Shown here piece after piece: positions 58,401 to 64,000 of a stretch of DNA of 64,000 nt (position 1 is its first letter; every line of letters begins with the position of its first letter). The position numbers and the translations under genes were made by a program. Below the pieces are notes generated by a model. It made no database searches. It was not told the origin of the DNA and saw only the letters and a program-made list of their open reading frames with translations. Where the stretch lies: positions 22,716 to 86,715 of the forward strand of contig CACWXP010000014.1 in the NCBI GenBank assembly GCA_902764875.1, in the 5' to 3' direction. Origin of the DNA: an uncultured Eubacteriales bacterium. GTDB taxonomy: Bacteria > Bacillota > Clostridia > Christensenellales > Aristaeellaceae.

Positions 58401-60714
58401 TGCCTCCCGGCCCCTGGAGGGAAAGGAGCCTGTCTTCCTCTGGCCCTGGGATGAAAAATCCCCCTCGGTCCATACTGTTCTGCATGAAAGCCTGGGTTCC
58501 GCGCTTTCCGCCGCCGCCCTGCATCCCTTCTCCGAATGTCTCACGGTTTTCCCCGCCCGCGGGCGTGAAATCATCGGGGATTCCCTCCTCTCCGAAATGT
58601 GCACCGTTCTCCCTTGTCAGGAAGCTCCCGAAGGGGCCGAAATCGTTCCGGACGCGGTGCTGCCGCCCCTCTCTCCTGCCTTTGGCGAAGCCCTGTGCCT
58701 CCTGCCCGAGGGGCGCACCCTGCTGAAGGCCGGTCTGCTGTCCTTCGAGCGTTTTCGCGAGGAAACCTCCGGCTTTGCGCGTGATGTTTCGGATTCCTTC
58801 CGCGTCACCCTGACCCTCGACGGCGCCTTCCCCGTGCATCTTGTCCGGGTTTACGCCGCTGAAGAAGTTTTCCATCTCTATGCCCACGATATCCCGACGC
58901 TGGCCCTTTGGCCCTCCGTACCCTTCCGGCCCGAAGACTGGCACGCCTATTATCTCTATGCCCATCTTTCGTCTTCCTGGTCCGCCTCCGCCCTCTCGGT
59001 AAACGGTGCCTGGACCGGTCTTTCCGAAACCTCCGAAAGCCGCTGCGTCGCGGCCCTGGAATCCTATCCGGCCGCCGTCTCCCTCCTTGCGGATGGAAAA
59101 ACCGCCGGCTTCCTGCCCAATGTCCTGCCCCCGCCGCTCATCGCGCCTTCGGATCCCGTGCGGGTCTGCGTGGACTTCGGCTCTTCCGGAACGTCGGTCA
59201 TATTTTCTTCCGGCGCTGCCCGCCGTCCCATGCACGGTCCCGTCATGGTGCGCACACTGCTGAACAATCCCGCCGCTTCCCGTGATCTGCTCCGGCGGGA
59301 GTTCCTTCCGGCCGTGCCGGTGTCAGCCCTGCTGCCGACGGTATCCCGACTTTTCCGGAATGTACCCGGCGCCTCGCCGGTTCCCTTTGCCGACGGCATC
59401 GTCCTCATGTCCGCGGATCTCGAGGATCTGCTTTCAACGCCCTCCGACGCGATTTATACCTCCCTCCGCTGGGAGGAGGAAAAAGGCCGCTCCGGCTTCC
59501 TCTGTCTTCATCAGGTGCTTCTCATGGCCGCGCTCCAGGCCCGCTTTGAAGGTGCTTCCGCCCTCTCCTGGCGGTTCTCCCTTCCGGATGAAATGGCGAA
59601 GGACGGCCGCGAATCCCTCATGAATCTCTTCCTCTCCCTTTCCGACGCGGTTCTCCGGGAAAGCGGTTATCCTCTCTCTGTCGGCGATCCTCCCGTTCCG
59701 CCCGTCTCCTTTGCTTCCGATTCTGCGGCCCTCGGGGCTTATTTCCGCTTCTGTGCCGCGGAGGATACCCGCGGAGGCTTTATGGTGCTGGATCTCGGCT
59801 CCTGCACGGCGGATATCTCCCTTTTCCTCCGCGGCCGGGAGCAGGCTGTCCGAACCTGCCAGCTCCCCCTGGGCGTCCATTATATGCTCCTGCCCGCCCT
59901 CCTGCGGGATCCGGAGCTTCTCGCCCGTGATTTCGGTTTCTGTCCGGATGAACGCTTTCTCCGGGATCTCTCCCTGCTTTCCCGGGCCCTTTCCGATGCC
60001 CGAACCGACCCCGTGGCCCTGCGCCGTGCCCGCGTCGCGCTGGATTTCTTTGTTGCGGATTATCTTCCCCTCCTTGTATCCCTCGCGTGCCAGCTGGCCT
60101 CCGGCGGCTGGGCCTCCCGTTCCGGGGCGCTCATCCTGCTGCATCTCGCTTTCCTGCTGATGCTTTCAGGCCTCGTTCTGCTCCAGATCGCCGCCGATCC
60201 CTCCCGCAACGATTTCCTTCCCGATCGCATGTCCCTCTGCCTGTCCGGCCGCGGCGCGTCGATTCTGGAGTCCCTGCCCCCGCCCCTCCGCAATGCCCTC
60301 TGGCATTTTCTCACCATGTTCCGCAATCGTCGGGTCGCTTCCCTGTCTCTCCTTTTCTCTGCCGAAAAGAAGATGGAAATCCCCGTCGGCCTCTCTCTTT
60401 TGAATGAAGTTTCCGCCGCTTTGCCTCCTGCCTCTGCCGTGCCGGCGTCCATCGCCGTGCGGCCCGCGGATCTTCTGCCGGAGTTTCTGCTCCGCTTCCG
60501 TTCCGCCTTCCCCGCTTCCGCGGAGCTGCTTTTCCCCGGTTTCTTCACCGGCATCCCCGCCTACCCCTTCTCGGATCGCGGTCGTGCCCTCCTCGCCGCT
60601 TCCATTGACCAGTCCTTCCCCGCGGGCCGCACCGATCTGTCGGAGGGAACCTCCCCCCGACCCTACGATTCCCTGGCCGCCTGGCTCGGCAATATCCTCG
60701 ACCTGAACCTATAG
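55399..60714 (+). CDS. 1771-residue protein with C-terminal Hsp70/actin-type ATPase signature
   Basis: ATG 55399 has AGGAGG nine bases upstream and lies inside the previous gene. The C-terminal third has the three nucleotide-binding motifs of actin/Hsp70 folds: VRVCVDFGSSGTSV (phosphate 1, 1255-1266), GGFMVLDLGSCTADISLF (phosphate 2, 1459-1476) and CLSGRGAS (adenosine, 1614-1621). The N-terminus (1-300) alternates beta strands and helices like a Rossmann or tubulin-like fold (PRLAVLADPADPFAAG at 178-193) without the tubulin GGTG loop. About 435-530 is coiled coil; about 795-860 is an acidic linker; about 1575-1597 is very hydrophobic. I know no close family; SrfB-type actin-like proteins are the nearest recollection. 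It is Ala/Leu/Ser/Pro-rich. Role unknown. Confidence 0.72.
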   Translation: MLPESSENSMKTGVTPLPCNLLAVGDAAARSLPLVLTALSCGAARPVSSLSVFALCPGSSVSSRPDFSEIESLASSFSAASRLLKGSGSPALFPAEISFQSAVPVFRDLRSASADANTSLLFDALRGKGLPFSFRSDPEVVQWSFADLLSRPEDPSVAPLFSWLSGLENAEISEGGKPRLAVLADPADPFAAGCLLALLPILQSFSFDVSLLALAETASPLPDLFFPTLSASLRFLEDLPLPVWLLSLPSSMATDPSAHGVTFLALARVLPTLSEKSDPGLYTLETDGTLSLASLREQATSFAAFLRAAAWMVSDLIPSIRQYLSHPARLRSLTVNPRTGLFRMLFPSGRTDQAADLEDLSTLDSALRAVIAQVLSFLRGVPSALRPSGENASLWQQAVNACGRYITVASEYDTSAAEAAESGLDSVRPVHRVSMADTEEEQLVRRLQEMKAQLESESAALEGTLSSLGGYRALQVRLDCYFRCRDALVKAREDAAAPRDGLDNLSILRRERRVRLLEAAVARCREDLHSSSVQAALSLPPSGASAPGDPYAFSVLSPEACRALESLLAASGEETGLKIPPLFSNLTEPDPKVRAKALAAACGSENASVGALRPVPFLFARAFSVCLEELAAVRFLPSSLMPAVPLLPDLIADEPLRSVGDVLSRLPVPALTGRETAEQRGLLALLLLRPYRRRLSAEASLSSVCCLPADSPAMACWLSSRRAEKAYILSLEKEDLSLPFALVLPGRLFLPARRVAAHRDLVPAFASWYDPETDAFKDPTPYLGESDRKLLTERLTVLRKELNPNEQNDDPETKLNSPEEQSDDPNSLTPEADPLNPLQSLIEGFLKDLTSSADDDEPPADPSLETRLRAVFGLSALSAYEPYLAKETCFFERVLSSDPVAACLLGRESFPASSCSDIPEDVLWFYRGVPFAREDSRLLLSSPLSPGEDFALSRLRAECDVLSESSDDFRDALLKNLGSLPERFPAALPLPLKAVSSLLKDASRPLEGKEPVFLWPWDEKSPSVHTVLHESLGSALSAAALHPFSECLTVFPARGREIIGDSLLSEMCTVLPCQEAPEGAEIVPDAVLPPLSPAFGEALCLLPEGRTLLKAGLLSFERFREETSGFARDVSDSFRVTLTLDGAFPVHLVRVYAAEEVFHLYAHDIPTLALWPSVPFRPEDWHAYYLYAHLSSSWSASALSVNGAWTGLSETSESRCVAALESYPAAVSLLADGKTAGFLPNVLPPPLIAPSDPVRVCVDFGSSGTSVIFSSGAARRPMHGPVMVRTLLNNPAASRDLLRREFLPAVPVSALLPTVSRLFRNVPGASPVPFADGIVLMSADLEDLLSTPSDAIYTSLRWEEEKGRSGFLCLHQVLLMAALQARFEGASALSWRFSLPDEMAKDGRESLMNLFLSLSDAVLRESGYPLSVGDPPVPPVSFASDSAALGAYFRFCAAEDTRGGFMVLDLGSCTADISLFLRGREQAVRTCQLPLGVHYMLLPALLRDPELLARDFGFCPDERFLRDLSLLSRALSDARTDPVALRRARVALDFFVADYLPLLVSLACQLASGGWASRSGALILLHLAFLLMLSGLVLLQIAADPSRNDFLPDRMSLCLSGRGASILESLPPPLRNALWHFLTMFRNRRVASLSLLFSAEKKMEIPVGLSLLNEVSAALPPASAVPASIAVRPADLLPEFLLRFRSAFPASAELLFPGFFTGIPAYPFSDRGRALLAASIDQSFPAGRTDLSEGTSPRPYDSLAAWLGNILDLNL

Positions 60715-60755
60715 GGACGGTTCTTTTCGGTTCATTTTGAATCAGGACCTATAGG
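60707..60755. mobile_element. Possible remnant element flanked by ACCTATAGG direct repeats
   Basis: ACCTATAGG occurs at 60707-60715 (containing the stop codon of the giant gene) and again at 60747-60755, with 31 bases between them that begin GACGGTTCTTTT. GGGACGGTTCT is recalled as an end sequence of dispersed palindromic elements in Firmicutes; only one arm is present. The repeats look like a target duplication. Confidence 0.35.
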
Positions 60756-60849
60756 TGAAGGAGCAGGTGGCTCCATTCGTTGGCTCCGGATTTCCCAAAA
60801 AAGTTTTCTGAAGCCGAACAATCAAGTAAAAAAGGAGCTCCAAGAAATC

Positions 60850-61671
60850 ATGGAAACCATAACCTCGCCTAAGAACCCGAAAGTCCTCGCCTGGCGCGCC
60901 CTCCAGACCCATAAAGGCCGCGAAGAACAGCAGGCCTTTCTGGTGGAAGGTCTGCGGATGGTCCGCGAAGCCCTGGACTCTGATTTCGCGCTCCGGGCGA
61001 TTCTCCTGCGGGAGGGGGTTGAACCTGCCTTCGCTCTGCCGGCCGGCGTCCCCGTCTTCGTCCTCTCTGACCGGGTTTTCGCCGCCGTTTCGGAAACGAA
61101 AACGCCCCAGGGCGTTGCCGCCGTGCTTTCCCGCCGCATCCGCCCCCTTTCCGGTTCCCGCTTTGTCGCCCTCGACGCCGTGCAGGATCCCGGCAATGTC
61201 GGAACGATCATCCGCACCGCGGATGCCGCCGGTTTTGACGGTGTCCTCCTGGGCCCGGAGTGTGCCGATCTTTTTTCTTCGAAAGTACTCCGTTCAACCA
61301 TGGGCAGCATTTTCCGTCTGTCCTTCGCCTTTCCGGAAGATCTTTCCGCCGACCTGAGAACGCTCCGTTCCCGCGGTTTCTCCGTTCTCTCTTCCCAGCT
61401 CGACGGAGAGCCCTTCTACAGCCGCGAAGAAATCCCCGCGCCCTTCGTACTGATCGTCGGCAATGAGGGCAACGGCATCTCCGCTCCCGTAAAGGCCGAA
61501 GCCACCCACCGCTTCCGTCTTCCCATGCGCGGCGGCGCCGAATCCCTGAATGCGGCCGTGGCCGCGGGGATCATGATGTATGACCTGATGAAGCATCCGG
61601 ATCAATCCCGCTGTACGCCGCATACTTCTCCCCGACGGTCTTCAGTTCCGACCGTGCTTCCTCATACGTAA
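60850..61671 (+). CDS. TrmH/SpoU-family rRNA methyltransferase, altered C-terminus
   Basis: 273 residues. An N-terminal L30e-like part (ITSPKNPKVLAWRALQTHKG) is followed by a SPOUT domain with LDAVQDPGNVGTIIRTADA (motif 1), VLIVGNEGNGIS (motif 2) and LPMRGGAESLNAAVAAGIMMYDLM (motif 3), so a 2'-O-ribose methylase of rRNA is likely. In this family the protein normally ends a few residues after motif 3; here about 22 extra residues (PDQSRCTPHTSPRR and on) are read from DNA complementary to the phage portal gene. The 3' end is therefore probably changed by the phage junction. The core is intact. AAGGAG precedes the ATG. Confidence 0.86.
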   Translation: METITSPKNPKVLAWRALQTHKGREEQQAFLVEGLRMVREALDSDFALRAILLREGVEPAFALPAGVPVFVLSDRVFAAVSETKTPQGVAAVLSRRIRPLSGSRFVALDAVQDPGNVGTIIRTADAAGFDGVLLGPECADLFSSKVLRSTMGSIFRLSFAFPEDLSADLRTLRSRGFSVLSSQLDGEPFYSREEIPAPFVLIVGNEGNGISAPVKAEATHRFRLPMRGGAESLNAAVAAGIMMYDLMKHPDQSRCTPHTSPRRSSVPTVLPHT

Positions 61672-62938
61672 GCAGTCCCGCCGAATACAGCTTTTCCACG
61701 CGGTCGGAAAGCTTCCCCGCCAGCTCCTCCGCCTGCTCCGCCGTCACCGTCGCCAGCGGATTGAACACGAAATCGAGATTCTCCGGCAGGTACCCGAAAC
61801 AGGAAATCGCCATCACCGGCAGCAGCCGCTCCAGCGCCGGCCGCAGATCCCGCTCCTGCAGCCCCGCGATCATCTCATAGTAATTCCGCATCTCCGCTTC
61901 GCCGGTACTCTGGAAACCCTGCGGCGACCGCCCGAACAGTTTCGAAGCCGGAATCTCCGCCGCGCCGGAAATATCCATCATAAAGGACTCATAAATGTCG
62001 TTGAGCCCCGCGAAGGAATAGCTGTGATTCTCATAGGAATCGTCCTTGTTCAACAGCTGGATCCCGAAGGACGTCCGGAACCGGTTCTCTTCGGAAATCA
62101 GATTCCGCAGGTTCTTCCGCGCGTCGTCCGTCCCCATGGCCACCGAATCTCCGAAGTCGCTCATCTTCAGCGTCGTGATGTTCGCCTGGAATACAAGCTG
62201 CGCAATATTGGCCGAAGTTGCCGACCGCTTCTGCAGTTCGTCCCAGATGTGCTCCAGCTCCGACGCGCCCCAGTAGTTTTCGGAGATCGCCTCGTTGCGC
62301 GGCAGCGGCCGTCCGGTAAACCGCAGCAACCTGGAATGATGAATCGTCAGCGTGCCGTTTTCCCCGTCGTCCACGTTGATCGTAAAATACATCGGCAACC
62401 CGTAATCCGGATCGTTCAGATTTGTTTCCAGTTCAATGGACGGTGAAATGCCCATCGACTGATCCAGTACCAGCAGCCCCCGAAAGCATTCCGGCGGAAG
62501 CAGTTCCAGGTCCAGCGGCTCGTCCAGCCGGTCGCCTTCCCCGTCGATCACCATCAGGGCCAAAGACCCGCCGTAGAGCCTTGCCCACCGGATCGCGTCG
62601 GTAAGCTCCCGTTTCACGCTGTGCCTGGCTTCCAGCCGCCGGAGATCCGCCAGGTCGTCCGGATCAAACTTCCCGGTCAGCGTATACCAGCTGCGCGTCA
62701 TGTCTTCCGCCGGTGTGTCGATGATCCTTGTCGCCAGCCAGCATTCGCGGTAAGTCGTCGTCAGCAGCTGCGTATTCGCCGTCAGCCCGGAGCGCAGGAA
62801 CGTGCCCGAAGCTATCAGCGGGGAATACTCCCCCAGGAACGCCGCGGCGTTGGAATAACCGTCCGTCGCTTTTCCGCCCAGGCCGTGCAGAATGGCCACC
62901 TGCTCCGCCGGGTCAATGTGCCGGGTCTTCTTCTTCAC
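61571..62938 (-). CDS. Phage portal protein (DUF1073 type)
   Basis: 455 residues from GTG 62938, which overlaps the terminase stop (GTGA) and has GAGGTGG five bases upstream. WARLYGGSLALMVIDG and DQSMGISPSIELETNL, and ASKLFGRSPQGFQSTGEAEMRNYYEM are typical of DUF1073-like portal proteins, the ring at a capsid vertex through which DNA enters. The final residues are encoded within the methyltransferase gene, 101 bases of antisense overlap, so its true end may have been changed by recombination. Confidence 0.83.
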   Translation of the reverse strand: MKKKTRHIDPAEQVAILHGLGGKATDGYSNAAAFLGEYSPLIASGTFLRSGLTANTQLLTTTYRECWLATRIIDTPAEDMTRSWYTLTGKFDPDDLADLRRLEARHSVKRELTDAIRWARLYGGSLALMVIDGEGDRLDEPLDLELLPPECFRGLLVLDQSMGISPSIELETNLNDPDYGLPMYFTINVDDGENGTLTIHHSRLLRFTGRPLPRNEAISENYWGASELEHIWDELQKRSATSANIAQLVFQANITTLKMSDFGDSVAMGTDDARKNLRNLISEENRFRTSFGIQLLNKDDSYENHSYSFAGLNDIYESFMMDISGAAEIPASKLFGRSPQGFQSTGEAEMRNYYEMIAGLQERDLRPALERLLPVMAISCFGYLPENLDFVFNPLATVTAEQAEELAGKLSDRVEKLYSAGLLTYEEARSELKTVGEKYAAYSGIDPDASSGHTS

Positions 62939-64000
62939 ATATACCACCTCGGATCCCAGTACCGGCAGCAGCACGCCGCGCTGTCCGGTGCGTCGTCGTG
63001 CTCCGCCTGCTCGGTGTAGTCCATAATCTGGTCGATGTATTCCGGATCCGTCCCCCGGAGGAAAATGATGTTCGGCCACCATTTCCGCAGATACGTGGAG
63101 ATCTTGATCACCTTGTTCTGGTTCTCCGAATAACCTTTGGCCCATTTTCCCCGCCGGCGGATTTCCTTGTAAAGGAACCCCTTGTCGCCGTTCTCTTCAC
63201 AATGAAGCGGCCAGCATTTCAGCCGCTCCGCTTCCGCCAGACATTCATCCAGCACCTTCTCCACGTGCTTGTGCCAGATCCGCCCGTACATGTAGATCTT
63301 GTCCCCCGTCCGCTTCGCGCAGGTGAAGGCCGTAAAGTCGCTCCCGCCGTAGGCCGCGTCGATGTGGGAAATACCGTTCCGAAGGGTCTCCGGATCGTCT
63401 GTGAAAACCGGCGGTGTATCGAAGAAAGCTTCTTCCGAAGCAATGTGCTTCAGCTCATAGTTCGCCGCGAACAGTGAAGGCGACATCGACTGCCGGATCT
63501 CGTCCAGCTTTTCGGTGGAAATCAGTCCCGTCTGGTAACAGTCGTACCGGCGGATGTTCGGCATCTTGCTGAAAACGTCGTCCTTGTGCCAGGGCGTCCC
63601 CAGGTTGATGATCCTTCCGCCCCGGTTCCGGATGTTCTGCAGCTCGTCGTACTGAAGCTTCGTCCGCTCCCGTTCGGCCCGGGAAATCCGGTCACTAAGG
63701 TTGCAGATGTCGTCCGTGATCACGTAGTAAGCATGTTTGCCTGTAATGCTCGTCCGGATCCCAAGGCCCAGCAGCTGCTGGGCCCCCATCGGCGACTGCC
63801 ACAGGTTCGTGGAAAGGTGATCCATTCCCTCCGACTCGATGCGAAGATCCGTTCCGTATTTCACCGTAACGATATCCCGCATAATGTCCGACCGCAGGAT
63901 CTTCACCACCATGCCCATCATCTCGCTCACGTCGTTGTCCGTCTTCCGGATAAAGATGATGTTCCGCTCCGGAAACGAAATCAGAATCAAAGCGATAGCC
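62935..64000 (-). CDS. Phage terminase large subunit, N-terminus outside window
   Basis: At least 355 codons, open to base 64000. The frame begins AIALILISFPERNIIFIRKTD, just after where the Walker A loop should lie; YYVITDDICNLSDRI is Walker B with its Asp pair; the C-terminal nuclease region has ISHIDAAYGGSDFTAF and other acidic residues. It cuts and translocates phage DNA into the head. The ATP-binding N-terminus is beyond the window. Stop overlaps the portal start (GTGA), as is usual for packaging genes. Confidence 0.87.
   Translation of the reverse strand, partial: AIALILISFPERNIIFIRKTDNDVSEMMGMVVKILRSDIMRDIVTVKYGTDLRIESEGMDHLSTNLWQSPMGAQQLLGLGIRTSITGKHAYYVITDDICNLSDRISRAERERTKLQYDELQNIRNRGGRIINLGTPWHKDDVFSKMPNIRRYDCYQTGLISTEKLDEIRQSMSPSLFAANYELKHIASEEAFFDTPPVFTDDPETLRNGISHIDAAYGGSDFTAFTCAKRTGDKIYMYGRIWHKHVEKVLDECLAEAERLKCWPLHCEENGDKGFLYKEIRRRGKWAKGYSENQNKVIKISTYLRKWWPNIIFLRGTDPEYIDQIMDYTEQAEHDDAPDSAACCCRYWDPRWYM

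Larger units (their letters stand above)
61571..64000 (-). mobile_element. Part of a prophage (packaging genes), extends beyond the window
   Basis: Terminase and portal genes lie in the usual order on the minus strand. No integrase, attachment repeat or tail gene is visible, and the plus-strand chromosome ends directly at the portal 3' end, so this may be one end of a prophage or a decayed fragment. Confidence 0.7.

Noticed and set aside
57949-59235. 428-codon minus-strand frame in the giant gene
   Set aside because: Gly/Arg/Glu-rich with no domain; the plus-strand frame has ATPase motifs, an SD and an operon context.
1-64000. tRNA, rRNA or other stable RNA genes
   Set aside because: No cloverleaf or rRNA-like sequence was noticed on either strand in gaps between genes, all of which are shorter than 300 bases.

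Overview
The window looks like a chromosome segment of a GC-rich member of the Clostridia (Firmicutes). The supporting genes are a Firmicute set: cdaA-cdaR, dnaD next to a dnaI/dnaC-type loader, remA with yicC-gmk-rpoZ-coaBC, yqeK-rsfS, tilS-hpt-ftsH, a VanW-family protein, an xpaC-telA pair, DUF1385-prmC-prfA and an NfnAB transhydrogenase. Promoters are sigma-A-like with 17-18 bp spacers, Shine-Dalgarno sites are strong, and GTG and TTG starts are common. No tRNA, rRNA or CRISPR array was seen. The species cannot be named from this sequence.

Layout. 1-3.2 kb (minus): NAD operon nadE-nadD-pncB followed by a zapA-like gene cut by the window edge. 3.2-3.6 kb: remnant of an EAL-domain protein. 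3.6-4.5 kb (minus): NusG-like paralogue with an added HTH-like region and leucine zipper. 4.7-18.6 kb (plus): ispE, ttcA-like, xpaC, telA, a coaE/lytic transglycosylase fusion, a solute-binding protein, prmA-rsmE-mtaB-hinT, rpsU, an RNA methylase and a divergent rho. 18.7-20 kb (minus): an SH3/beta-propeller-like exported protein and rpmE. 20-24.3 kb (plus): DUF1385, prmC, prfA, tsaC. 24.3-35.7 kb (minus): pgi, an amino-acid ABC transporter, rplM-rpsI, the cdaA-cdaR-membrane protein-ATPase-rsmF operon, an SH3b protein and rpsT.

35.9-37.1 kb (plus): yqeK, rsfS. 37.2-45.5 kb (minus): yicC-remA-gmk-rpoZ-coaBC and nfnA-nfnB-dnaD-dnaC-arsC-like. 45.7-46.6 kb (plus): fructose-bisphosphate aldolase. 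46.8-54.3 kb (minus): a disordered membrane protein, tilS, hpt, ftsH, vanW. 54.5-61.7 kb (plus): a sugar nucleotidyltransferase, a 1771-residue protein with an Hsp70/actin-type ATPase signature, and a TrmH-family methyltransferase. 61.6-64 kb (minus): phage portal and terminase genes that run tail-to-tail into the methyltransferase gene.

Most genes are housekeeping: NAD, CoA and isoprenoid synthesis, ribosomal proteins, rRNA/tRNA/release-factor modification, replication initiation, c-di-AMP. The items most worth a second look are the 1771-residue ATPase protein, the CoaE-transglycosylase fusion, the Rho with substituted catalytic residues, the NusG-HTH-zipper protein, the AT-rich mosaic tract in dnaC/dnaD, the SD-sequestering hairpin plus five-codon upstream frame at nadE, and the phage-methyltransferase junction.
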